From Puniceicoccales bacterium (lineage in GTDB: Bacteria > Verrucomicrobiota > Verrucomicrobiia > Opitutales > UBA953): a DNA stretch of 13,650 nt. A program made the translations under genes and the position numbers. Where the stretch lies: NCBI GenBank assembly GCA_031289285.1, contig JAITPT010000053.1, forward strand, positions 1 to 13,650, in the 5' to 3' direction. Below the pieces are notes generated by a model. It saw only the letters and a list, made by a program, of their open reading frames with translations, ran no database searches and was not told the origin of the DNA. This document shows, piece after piece, positions 1 through 7,306 of this stretch (position 1 is the first letter of the stretch; every line of letters starts with the position of its first letter).

Positions 1-82
1 CCCTACGGGACGCGGGCGTGGGGGTGGCATTTTCACGGGACTAAAGTCCCGCGCTACCGACATGTCGTCCCTACGGGACGGG
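1..82. repeat. REP-like palindromic repeats
   Basis: Two copies of CCCTACGGGACG lie at 1-12 and 69-80; the second is the core of the inverted repeat CGTCCC-TAC-GGGACG (66-80). Between them is a second palindrome, CGGGACT-AA-AGTCCCG (36-51). All three share GGGAC/GTCCC arms, as expected of small dispersed extragenic palindromes. I recall similar sequences as recurrent intergenic repeats in environmental bacterial genomes, but copy number cannot be checked here. The window cuts off the first copy. Confidence 0.55.
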
Positions 83-163
83 AGATACACCAACCCCAAA
101 TTTATTTTTAGGAGTGCCCATAAGAGCAAAGAAGCAGTCTTTTTTAGCGGTGCGGTTTCTTTT
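83..163. other. intergenic, nothing recognised
   Basis: This AT-richer stretch lies between the REP-like palindromes and the foldback element. An open frame crosses it on the plus strand (62-337), but that frame runs through both repeats and its translation resembles no family I know. I see no promoter, RNA gene or coding region that I can support. Confidence 0.4.
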
Positions 164-329
164 AACCTAAGAACGGCAGTTAATGCGGGTGGTTTTGCGC
201 AATCTTTTGGCCGTCTGCGGCTTGCGCTTTCCGCTCCACGCACCACAAGGTGCGCGTCGGGAAAGCGCAAACCGCATCCGCCTCAAAATCTTACGCAAAC
301 CCATCCCGCTGAACTGCCGTTCTTAGGTT
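164..329. repeat. 166-bp foldback (MITE-like) element
   Basis: This is an almost symmetric long inverted repeat. The outer arms are perfect over 18 bp: AACCTAAGAACGGCAGTT at 164-181 against its reverse complement at 312-329. The innermost arms are CGCACC (239-244) and GGTGCG (249-254) around a 4-nt ACAA loop. Between these, the two roughly 80-nt arms still match with scattered mismatches and an indel, for example GAAAGCGCAA in both. The whole unit can fold into one long hairpin. It has no coding capacity of its own that I believe. Its right end reaches the stop codon of the PIG-L gene (329-331). It could be a non-autonomous mobile element or a retained bidirectional terminator. Confidence 0.7.
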
Positions 330-1177
330 TAAGATAGCTTTGCGAGGCGCGATTTTATGTCGGTGGCGAGGCGTTCGACAAAACTGAGGGTGTAGTCGGT
401 GATGTCGAGTGTTTCGTTTTCGACTAAAGGGGTTAAGTCCATTGCCCATTGGAGATGAGTGGCCTTATCGGAAGAGTGAGAATCGAAAAAAGTTGCGTTG
501 GCAAGACGGCGGCCCGTTACGGCGAGGTCATAACGCTTGCCACCAGTGATTTGAGAGTCAAAGACGCCGTTGAGAGCCGCTTGGAGATTGGCAAATTGAC
601 TGACATCGTGGATTTGCTTGTCGGCGTCAGGCAACCAATCGAGACTGCGCCAGACTTCGCAGCCATAAACTTTTTTTGGGCGGTCAGCTTTAGGAAGACG
701 TCGTAGAGCAGCGATGGCACGGAGAGTGGTGGCGATGTGGGTGTCGTGCTTGTCGGCAGGGTTGTGGAGATAAACGACTTGGGGTTTGGTGGCGTTGAGG
801 ATAGCCTCAATGTCGGCAGCAGGGGCAGCGTTGGCTGAGTCTTTGATTTGGGCACTCGTGTAGCCGAGTTGGAGCATGGCGGCGTATTCGCCGACGTAGG
901 CAGCTTTGCGCTGCTCGCCCGGACGTAAGGCAGCGATGCCAGCATCGGAGTAACCCGCGTAAATGCCTGCCCGCGAGCTACCTGCGCCGTCCGTGGCGAC
1001 GACACCCGCAAACCATTTGTCGCAGCGCCCAAAGCATTCGAGGATGCCGTGGACGGCCATAAACTCGAGGTCGTCTTGGTGGGCGCAGACGCCGAGGTGC
1101 GTGACGCGGGCAAGAGCGGCGTCAAGCGGCGTGTTGTCAGGGACAAAGATGTCGGCGTTGGCGTTGGTGAGTTTCAT
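329..1177 (-). CDS. PIG-L/LmbE family deacetylase
   Basis: The 282-residue product carries the hallmarks of the PIG-L (LmbE-like) zinc-dependent N-deacetylase family. A beta-strand is followed by AHQDD at residues 32-36, the family AHxDD motif with His33 and Asp36 as expected metal ligands and Asp35 as general base. ATDG follows at 61-64, and HDTH at 144-147 supplies the third ligand. Family members remove acetyl groups from GlcNAc-type substrates such as mycothiol, bacillithiol or lipid-linked sugars; the substrate here is unknown. There is no signal peptide, so it is probably cytoplasmic. The length is typical. The ATG has no Shine-Dalgarno site. The gene follows gspF by 102 bp on the same strand and may be its last co-transcribed gene. 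The stop codon overlaps the edge of the 164-329 foldback element. Confidence 0.85.
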   Translation of the reverse strand: MKLTNANADIFVPDNTPLDAALARVTHLGVCAHQDDLEFMAVHGILECFGRCDKWFAGVVATDGAGSSRAGIYAGYSDAGIAALRPGEQRKAAYVGEYAAMLQLGYTSAQIKDSANAAPAADIEAILNATKPQVVYLHNPADKHDTHIATTLRAIAALRRLPKADRPKKVYGCEVWRSLDWLPDADKQIHDVSQFANLQAALNGVFDSQITGGKRYDLAVTGRRLANATFFDSHSSDKATHLQWAMDLTPLVENETLDITDYTLSFVERLATDIKSRLAKLS

Positions 1178-1203
1178 GTGTTTTTCGGCAGGCAGTAATG
1201 GAC

Positions 1204-1247
1204 GGCGGATGGCGACGGCGGAAGGAAGTAGGCGGATGGCGGAAGGA
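1204..1247. repeat. short imperfect direct repeat
   Basis: In the gap between gspF and the PIG-L gene, GGCGGATGGCG occurs at 1204-1214 and again at 1231-1241, a 27-bp offset. GGCGGAAGGA also occurs twice (1218-1227 and 1238-1247). It reads as a decayed tandem repeat. No function is evident. Confidence 0.4.
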
Positions 1248-1279
1248 TATTTGAAAGGCTTTTTTGCCCGTCAGTTTTT

Positions 1280-2509
1280 TTATTTTCCCATCATGTTTTG
1301 GATGAGAGAAATCATCGGCAGGAACATTGCGATAACGATGGTTCCGACGACGGCGGCGAGGAAGACGATGAGGAGCGGCTCGATAATGGAGGTGAGGCCG
1401 CTGACGGTGTTGTCCACTTCTTCGTCGTAGGTGTCGGCGACGCGGTTGAGCATCTCTGGAAGCTGACCGGTCTCTTCGCCGACTTGTATCATGCTTACGA
1501 CCATTGCCGGGAAGACGTTGGATTGTTCGAGGGGCACGGAGAGCGGTTCGCCGTCGCGCACTCGGTCGTGAATGTTGGTGAGCGCTTCGCCGATGACGAC
1601 GTTGCCCATCGTGTCGCGGGTGATGGTGATGGCTTGTAAGATGGGGACGCCGGAGGCCATGAGTGTCCCGAATGTGCGGGCGAAGCGGGCGACGGCGGCG
1701 ACGGTGACAAAGGTGCCGACTTTGGGGATGCGGAAGATGAGTTTGTCGAGGATGCGTTTGCCTCTTTTGGTGTTCACGATGGCTTTGCCGCCAGTGACGA
1801 GTGCGAAGATGAGGAAGGGGAGCGCATACCAGTATTCGGTGAGGAAGCGGCTGATGCCGACGACGATGCGTGTCAACTCCGGCAGCTGAGTTTTTTGGGC
1901 GGCGAGCATACTTTCAAAGGTCGGGATGACCTTCACCATGAGCAAATAGACGATGCCGACGGCGACAGCGACGACGACGACGGGGTAGGTCATCGCAGAT
2001 TTGACTTTCTTTTTGAGTTTGACGGATTTCTCCATGAAGCCTGCGAGGCGGTCGAGCACGCGGTCGAGCACACCGCCCGCTTCGCCAGCGCGAATCATGT
2101 TTGTGTAGAGGTAGTCGAACGCCTTCGAGTGCTGCATCATAGACTCGGAGATGTTGTTACCGGACTGGACGTTTTCGCAGAGGCTTGCGACAATGTTTTT
2201 GAGATTTTGGTTTTTCTCTTGTTTGCGCAAAATCTCGAGTGCGCGCAGTAGGGGCAAACCGGCTTTGAGCAGGGTCGCGAGTTGGCGTGTGAAGATGGTC
2301 AAAAGCTCGATTTTGACTTTTCCGGTGCGCACGGTGCCGCTCTTTTTGCCTTTGCCGCCGCCGAAGAAGCCAGCTTCTTCGGAAATTTCCGTGACCTTCA
2401 GCTGGCGGGCGATGAGGAGTGCCCGCGCGGCAGATTCGTTGGCGGCATCTATAGAGCCGCTCTGGGTTTTGGCGTTTATGTCTAACGCTTTGTATTTGAA
2501 CTTGGCCAT
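1280..2509 (-). CDS. gspF: GspF/PilC-type inner-membrane platform protein
   Basis: This is the polytopic platform protein that couples the cytoplasmic ATPase to pilin or pseudopilin assembly in type IV pili and type II secretion. The 409 residues match the usual family length of about 400. Two T2SSF domains are visible, about 70-193 (FTRQLATLLKAGLPLLRALE) and 273-395 (ARFARTFGTLMASGVPILQA). Each is followed by a conserved GE-GG or GEETG helix (residues 142-146, 344-348). Membrane segments are at about 174-195, 228-240 and 377-399. The start MAKFKYKAL is the classic family N-terminus; the frame stays open further upstream but would overlap gspE. No Shine-Dalgarno site is present, and the leader is CT-rich. 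gspE lies 49 bp upstream. The sequence alone does not separate PilC from GspF. Confidence 0.92.
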   Translation of the reverse strand: MAKFKYKALDINAKTQSGSIDAANESAARALLIARQLKVTEISEEAGFFGGGKGKKSGTVRTGKVKIELLTIFTRQLATLLKAGLPLLRALEILRKQEKNQNLKNIVASLCENVQSGNNISESMMQHSKAFDYLYTNMIRAGEAGGVLDRVLDRLAGFMEKSVKLKKKVKSAMTYPVVVVAVAVGIVYLLMVKVIPTFESMLAAQKTQLPELTRIVVGISRFLTEYWYALPFLIFALVTGGKAIVNTKRGKRILDKLIFRIPKVGTFVTVAAVARFARTFGTLMASGVPILQAITITRDTMGNVVIGEALTNIHDRVRDGEPLSVPLEQSNVFPAMVVSMIQVGEETGQLPEMLNRVADTYDEEVDNTVSGLTSIIEPLLIVFLAAVVGTIVIAMFLPMISLIQNMMGK

Positions 2510-2558
2510 AGTGGGAGTGAGTTGAGGTTTGTGTGCGGTTGTTGGTGGAGAAAAAAGA

Positions 2559-4244
2559 TTAGGTGTATTTGAGGACTTCTTCGATGGTGCTGCGCCCGTC
2601 GAAGATGCAGCGCAGGCCGTCGTCGCGCAGGGTGCGCATTCCGTTTTCGATGGCACACTGCTTGATGACGAGGGTCGGTGCTTTGTTGGTGATGAGGTCG
2701 CGTAGGCGGTCGTTAATTATCATCAACTCGAAAAGGCCTTGGCGGCTTTTGTATCCGGTGCGGTTACAATCGGAGCAGCCGCGCCCGTAGTAAAATTGTT
2801 TATCTGCGATGGCGACGGGGTCCACGCCGAGCATCCCGACGACGCTTTGGTCAGGCTCGTAGGCGGTGCGGCAGGTTTTGCAAATGCTGCGCAGGAGGCG
2901 TTGGCCGAGCACGCCTTCGAGCGAGGCGGCGATGAGGTAAGGCTCCAGCCCCATATCTATGAGGCGGGTGACGGCGCCCGGCGCGTCGTTGGTGTGGAGT
3001 GTCGAGAGGACGACGTGGCCTGTGAGCGAGGCTTGCACGGCGATTTGCGCGGTCTCGAGGTCGCGGATTTCGCCGACCATGATGGTGTCGGGGTCTTGGC
3101 GCAGGAAGGAGCGCAGCGCACTGGCAAACGTGAGGCCGACTTGGTGGTTAATCTGCACCTGCATGATGCCCTCGATTTCGTATTCGACAGGGTCTTCGGC
3201 GGTGAGGATTTTGATGTCGGTGACGTTCACCTCGCGCAGTGCGGAGTAGAGGGTCGTCGTTTTGCCGGAGCCGGTGGGGCCGGTGACGATGAAGATGCCG
3301 TTGGGGCGGTTCACGAGGTCGCGGATGCCTTCCATGATTTCCTCCTGCATCGAGAGGTTTTCGAGGTCGAGGTTGACGACGGATTTGTCGAGGATACGCA
3401 GCACGACGCTCTCGCCAAACTGCGTGGGGAGCGTGGAGACGCGGACGTCAATGGGGCGCCCGCTGACGACGGTTTTGATGCGCCCGTCTTGGGGGATGCG
3501 TTTCTCGGCGATGTTGAGCGAGGACATGACCTTGACGCGGGCGATGACGGCACCGGCGAGGCTTTTGGGCGGCGGTGCCATCTCAAACAACGCGCCGTCT
3601 ATGCGGTAGCGGATGCGGAACTGGTCTTCAAACGGCTCGAAATGGATGTCGGAGGCTTTGGCCTTGACGGCCTCTTGGAGCACGAGGTCAACGAAGCGGA
3701 TGATAGGTGCCTGCGAGGCTTGCGAGGTTAGCTCGTGGTCGGAGGAACTGTCGCCGATGCTGATGCCTTCTATCTCGCGGATGAAGTCTTCGAGGCTGGA
3801 CTTCTGGTCGCCATAGACGCGGATGATGAGGTCTTGGATGCGGACGGGGTCGGCGACGGCCAGCTCGATGTCGCGCTGCAAGAGGAACGACAGGTCATCA
3901 ATGATGGTGAAGTTGAGCGGGTCTTTGGCGAGGAACGTGATTTTGTTCGGGTCGGCGGCGTGTGGGATTATGCCGTATTTGTGCGCCTGCTCGGGCTTGA
4001 GGAGGCGGGTGAGGTTGCGGTCAAGCTCGTCGGCTTCGACGATTGGGACGAAGGGGACTTGGAGGTGCGCGGCGAGGGCGGCAAGGAGGACGTCGCGCTC
4101 GAGCAGACCGGAGTCGCAAAGGGAGTCGGCGAAGGGTTTGCCCGTCTGGACGTGTGTATCCCAGAGTGCTTCGATTTGCGCGTTGTCGAGCAGATTGGCG
4201 GCAATGGCGATTTCTTTTATGCTTTCGTTGTGGTCTTCGAACAT
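2559..4244 (-). CDS. gspE: GspE/PilB-type secretion/pilus ATPase
   Basis: This is the cytoplasmic hexameric ATPase that powers pilin or pseudopilin assembly. The 561 residues hold an N-terminal MshEN/T2SSE-N domain (about 10-150), the N2 domain with ASDIHFEP (197-204), Walker A GPTGSGKTT (322-330), Asp box TAEDPVEYE (348-356), Walker B-like IMVGEIRD (388-395), and His box LTGHVVLSTLHTND (407-420). A zinc-binding tetracysteine is formed by C455/C458 and C490/C493. All are intact. The tetracysteine and MshEN domain fit assembly ATPases of the PilB, GspE or MshE type, not the retraction ATPase PilT. The ATG has a pyrimidine-rich leader with no Shine-Dalgarno site. It pairs with gspF 49 bp downstream. 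No pilin, secretin or prepilin peptidase gene is in the window, so the machine type is undecided. Confidence 0.95.
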   Translation of the reverse strand: MFEDHNESIKEIAIAANLLDNAQIEALWDTHVQTGKPFADSLCDSGLLERDVLLAALAAHLQVPFVPIVEADELDRNLTRLLKPEQAHKYGIIPHAADPNKITFLAKDPLNFTIIDDLSFLLQRDIELAVADPVRIQDLIIRVYGDQKSSLEDFIREIEGISIGDSSSDHELTSQASQAPIIRFVDLVLQEAVKAKASDIHFEPFEDQFRIRYRIDGALFEMAPPPKSLAGAVIARVKVMSSLNIAEKRIPQDGRIKTVVSGRPIDVRVSTLPTQFGESVVLRILDKSVVNLDLENLSMQEEIMEGIRDLVNRPNGIFIVTGPTGSGKTTTLYSALREVNVTDIKILTAEDPVEYEIEGIMQVQINHQVGLTFASALRSFLRQDPDTIMVGEIRDLETAQIAVQASLTGHVVLSTLHTNDAPGAVTRLIDMGLEPYLIAASLEGVLGQRLLRSICKTCRTAYEPDQSVVGMLGVDPVAIADKQFYYGRGCSDCNRTGYKSRQGLFELMIINDRLRDLITNKAPTLVIKQCAIENGMRTLRDDGLRCIFDGRSTIEEVLKYT

Positions 4245-4331
4245 GAGCGGAAAATGGGAAGGGAAAAGAAAAGTGGTCGAGTGGTGGCGAGCAGAAATAA
4301 GGAAAAGGACGGGTGCGGCGAGTTTTTTTTG

Positions 4332-6869
4332 TCAAGCCGCCCAGAGGCCAGCCGAGAGTGCCGGGAGGGTGAGGGTTTCGCCGTCCCACGGGAAACATTT
4401 TTCGGGCGGCAGGCCGTGGGCATCGAATACGTCGGCGTCGGCGAGCTGGCGGAAACGCGCTTTCGCCACGTCGGGCAGGGCGATGGCGGCAGGCGTGGCG
4501 GCGGGGTTCACGGCGAAAAGGAGCGGCGGCGGCGCGGGCGCGGGGAGGTCGCTGGCGTTGTAGAGGGCGGCGAGGGCGTTGGAATTTTCCGCGTGGAAAA
4601 ACCGCAGGAAACCTTCGGGTGGACGTTCGCGCAGGCGCAGTGCCGCGCCGCTCGGGCCGAGGCGGAAGGCTATCCAGCGGCGGAAGTATTCGTGGGTGTC
4701 GCGGAAAACATCGAGGCGGGCGTAGTCGAGGGCGTTGAGGTCGCCGCGCTGGTAGGTGTTGTTTGCGCCGTGCTTGGTGCGCAGGAAATCTTGACCTGCG
4801 GCGAGCATGGGCACGCCCAGCGAGGCGAAGAGGATGGCGGCCATGAGGCGCGTGCGGCGGGCGTCGGCGGGCGTCGGCGTGGTGCCGTTGTTAGCAGGGT
4901 TTTCCGTGATGCGGTCGAGCCAGCAGCGGTCGTCGTGCGACTCGGTGTAGTTGAGCGAGTGGAAGGGCATGGCGGCGGGCGAGGCGGGCGAACCGGAGAG
5001 GAAATGGCGCAGGCCGCCCGCGCTGCCCGCGTCGCGCACGTAGGCGGGGAGGAACTCGCGGAAGCCGTCGTTCCAAGAGGTGTAGCCGGTGGTGTCGAGG
5101 GCGCGGACGATGTTGCCGCGGAAACTCCACGGCTCGGCGATGAGGAGCAGGCCGGGTTTGAGTGGACGCAAGCCGCGCTCAATCTCGCGCAGGAGCGGCG
5201 CACCGAGTAGCTCGGCGAGGTCGAAGCGGAAGCCGTCCACGTCGAAATGCTCGACGAGGTGGCGGAGGCTTTCGAGGACGAGCCGCCGCGCCATCGGGGT
5301 CGTCGGGCGCAAATCGTTTCCGCAGCCACTCCAGTTTGAGAGGGTGCCGTCGGGCGCGGTCTCGAGGTAGTAGGCTTTGTCAATGAGACCCAGCGCACAA
5401 GGCGAACCAGTGTGGTTATAGACGACATCGAGGACGACGGAGATGCCGACCTCGTGGCAGGCGGCGACGAGGTTTTGCAAATCGGCGGTGTGCGAGGCGG
5501 CAGCAGGGGCACTGGCGTAGGCGGAGGCAGGCGCAAACCAGTTCACGGGCATGTAGCCCCAGTGGTATTCGGCGGCGGAGGAGGTGGCGGTGGAGGTGGA
5601 GGTGGTGCTGCGCTCGTATTCTTGCACGGGCAAAAGCTCGAGGACGTTTGCGCCGAGACGCCGCAGGTAACAATCCGGCGAGCGTAGCCAAGCGGCGAGC
5701 TCGCGGAAACCGACGGGCGCGGTGGCGGCGGTGGATGCGGCGAGCGCGGCGGGTGCGGCGGCGGACAGTAGGTCGCGCAGGTGGGCTTCGACGATGACGG
5801 CGTCTGCGGGGGCAGGCGGGCGATGTTGGCGGGCGGCGGCGGGGATGCGGGCGGTGTCAACGACGATGCCCGGGCCAGCGGGGCCGAGAGCGGCGAGTGC
5901 CCACGGGTCGAGCACGGGCGTGTTTTCATCGAAGCCAGCGGCGGGCGCGACGGAGTTGTCTCCCGCTATGCGGTAACTGTAACGCCAGCCGCGAAGCTCC
6001 TGCGGCAACCGTGCCTCCCACGCGCCGTCGCCGAGCGGCGTGAGCGCGAGCGCGGCGGGGACGGCGGCGGCGTGGGCGAGGGTTGCGGCGTGGTCGGCGG
6101 CGAGGTCGGCGGGGACGGCGGGGACGTCGTTTGGCGGTGGCGAAAGTTCGAGTCTCACTGCGGTAGCGCGTGGCGCGAAAATCCGAAAGACGGTTTCGCC
6201 GCCACGGATGTGTGCGCCCATTTCGAGGCTTGTCTCCTGTTGGAGGAGGAGTTCGCCGGCGCAAATATTGGCGGCGTGTTCGTTGCTGGCCTCTGTCCAG
6301 AGCAGACGTTCGGGGGCGGCGAGATTTGCGGGGGCTTCGGAGGCGAAGACGAAGGCGTGGTGTCCGGTGCGGGCGGGGTCAATGCGGTGGTTGATGTTTC
6401 CGAAAAAATCGCGACAGCGGTTGGGTGCTTGTGCTGGGGGTTCGAGCCATTTGCCGGAGCGCGTCACGAACTTGAATGTGCCGGCCTGTGGTGTTTCGGG
6501 GCGAGTCAGTGCGAGTTCGGTTTCGCCCTCGGAGATTTGCGGGCGGAGTGCCCACGACTCGTCGGGCTGCCAGTGGTTGAAGTCGCCAGCGGCGAACACG
6601 GTTTCGTTTTGCCAATCGAGATTGGGGTGGAGTTCGAGGCGGAGCAGGAAGACGGTGTGCCCGGCGGCGTCGGTGTAGTAAGCGGAGAGTCGTGCCCAGC
6701 GCTCTGCTCCCATCGGGACGGCGCGGCGGAGTTTGGCGGGGGCTTCGAGTGCGAAGGGCGGCGCGGCTGCCTCTGTCCAATCGCGGGAGAGTTCGGCGAC
6801 GCCGTGAAACGGCCCTGTTCGGTGTGCGGAAAGTATCTTGTATGGTTCGTTGCGTGTCGCGTCGCTCAT
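4332..6869 (-). CDS. GH13 pullulanase-type debranching enzyme
   Basis: The product has 845 residues. An N-terminal beta module at about 70-145 (VFAAGDFNHW, 91-100) resembles a glycogen-binding CBM48. A second CBM48/E-set-like module lies at about 216-305. The GH13 (beta/alpha)8 barrel follows: YHWGYMP (435-441) like the pullulanase YNWGY signature, region I DVVYNH (481-486), region II GFRFDLAE with nucleophile Asp550, region III IAEP with acid/base Glu579, and region IV ESHD with His645/Asp646. The catalytic set is complete. It should hydrolyse alpha-1,6 branches of glycogen or related glucans; exact specificity is not decidable. No signal peptide is seen, so it is probably cytoplasmic. The frame continues upstream to 7388, but that part reads through repeat DNA, so I chose the ATG at 6869. 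A Ser/Thr-rich run (419-433) comes from a triplet repeat. Confidence 0.88.
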   Translation of the reverse strand: MSDATRNEPYKILSAHRTGPFHGVAELSRDWTEAAAPPFALEAPAKLRRAVPMGAERWARLSAYYTDAAGHTVFLLRLELHPNLDWQNETVFAAGDFNHWQPDESWALRPQISEGETELALTRPETPQAGTFKFVTRSGKWLEPPAQAPNRCRDFFGNINHRIDPARTGHHAFVFASEAPANLAAPERLLWTEASNEHAANICAGELLLQQETSLEMGAHIRGGETVFRIFAPRATAVRLELSPPPNDVPAVPADLAADHAATLAHAAAVPAALALTPLGDGAWEARLPQELRGWRYSYRIAGDNSVAPAAGFDENTPVLDPWALAALGPAGPGIVVDTARIPAAARQHRPPAPADAVIVEAHLRDLLSAAAPAALAASTAATAPVGFRELAAWLRSPDCYLRRLGANVLELLPVQEYERSTTSTSTATSSAAEYHWGYMPVNWFAPASAYASAPAAASHTADLQNLVAACHEVGISVVLDVVYNHTGSPCALGLIDKAYYLETAPDGTLSNWSGCGNDLRPTTPMARRLVLESLRHLVEHFDVDGFRFDLAELLGAPLLREIERGLRPLKPGLLLIAEPWSFRGNIVRALDTTGYTSWNDGFREFLPAYVRDAGSAGGLRHFLSGSPASPAAMPFHSLNYTESHDDRCWLDRITENPANNGTTPTPADARRTRLMAAILFASLGVPMLAAGQDFLRTKHGANNTYQRGDLNALDYARLDVFRDTHEYFRRWIAFRLGPSGAALRLRERPPEGFLRFFHAENSNALAALYNASDLPAPAPPPLLFAVNPAATPAAIALPDVAKARFRQLADADVFDAHGLPPEKCFPWDGETLTLPALSAGLWAA
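5571..5606. repeat. GGN trinucleotide repeat inside GH13 gene
   Basis: Twelve consecutive GGN triplets (GGC, GGA, GGT) on the plus strand correspond to Thr, Ser and Ala codons of the debranching enzyme (about residues 421-432). The tract sits just before YHWGYMP, so it is probably a loop insertion near the active-site face. It is low-complexity DNA that may change length in frame. Confidence 0.6.
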
Positions 6870-6929
6870 ACCCCGCAGCAAAGCGTTTTCCTGCCCCGCG
6901 CAAAACACAATTTCCCCCGCCCGCCACAG

Positions 6930-6977
6930 CCGCAGACTTGGCAGTCTGCGGGACGGTGTCTTTTGCGTCCGTCCCGC
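6930..6977. repeat. two overlapping hairpins (REP-like)
   Basis: Hairpin A is CCGCAGACT-TGGC-AGTCTGCGG (6930-6951), with a perfect 9-bp stem. Hairpin B is GCGGGACGG (6948-6956) pairing with CCGTCCCGC (6969-6977), also 9 bp with a 12-nt loop. They share GCGG at 6948-6951, so in a single strand they compete. The unit lies 61-108 bp upstream of the GH13 start codon. It could be a REP doublet or part of that gene's leader. Confidence 0.55.
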
Positions 6978-7034
6978 GCAGCAGCTCCGACGCATTTTTG
7001 AACGCGCAGCACTTTGCAGCCCCGACGCTTTTTT

Positions 7035-7233
7035 TGGAGTGCGGTGGCAGAGGGTGCGAAGCGTAGCGCAGCACCCGCCGACACCGCTTTCACAGATGCA
7101 GTCCCTCCCCCTAACGCAGCCAGCGCTTTCGCAGACATCGAGACCGCAACGGTTTCCGGTGACTTCCAGCGCGGTGAAAGCGGTGTCGCCGGTCGCTACG
7201 TTATCACTCCGCGCCCTCTGCCACCGCACTCCA
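7035..7233. repeat. 199-bp foldback (MITE-like) element
   Basis: The terminal arms are perfect over 20 bp: TGGAGTGCGGTGGCAGAGGG at 7035-7054 and its reverse complement at 7214-7233. A second perfect 15-bp pair lies further in, CGACACCGCTTTCAC (7079-7093) against 7174-7188. The segments between these pairs are only partly complementary. No transposase or clear target-site duplication is present. I recall similar ends (TGGAGTGCGG...) as dispersed repeats in Opitutae genomes, which I could not verify here. Confidence 0.7.
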
Positions 7234-7306
7234 TAACACTGCGCCGTCGCCACAAACACACACGGGCGAGATGTCTGTGCTACACTCCGCACCGCAGAAG
7301 ACCGGG

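Larger units (their letters stand above)
6870..7306. other. 437-bp repeat-rich intergenic region
   Basis: No gene is supported between the start of the GH13 gene and the end of the isochorismatase-like gene. The region holds two overlapping hairpins (6930-6977), a 199-bp foldback element (7035-7233) and a remainder (7234-7306) in which I see only a GGGCGAGATGTCTGTGCTAC segment that I recall as a dispersed repeat type. Frames that stay open across it run through these repeats and look like no protein family. The promoter of the GH13 gene must lie here or in the repeats, but I cannot place it. Confidence 0.6.

Noticed and set aside
164..329. Integron attC site
   Set aside because: The long hairpin with a short loop resembles one, but no RYYYAAC/GTTRRRY core boxes fit and there is no integrase or cassette array nearby.
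62..337. 91-codon plus-strand gene
   Set aside because: It is built almost wholly from palindromic repeats and the foldback element, with no family resemblance.
3735..5210. Long plus-strand open frame (491 codons) antisense to gspE and the GH13 gene
   Set aside because: It crosses the boundary between two well-supported opposite-strand genes, its translation is low-complexity Gly/Val/Glu, and GC-rich DNA readily gives such shadows.
5781..7001. Plus-strand open frame of 406 codons antisense to the GH13 gene
   Set aside because: It lies opposite the carbohydrate-binding modules of a convincing GH13 enzyme, ends in repeat DNA and matches no family.
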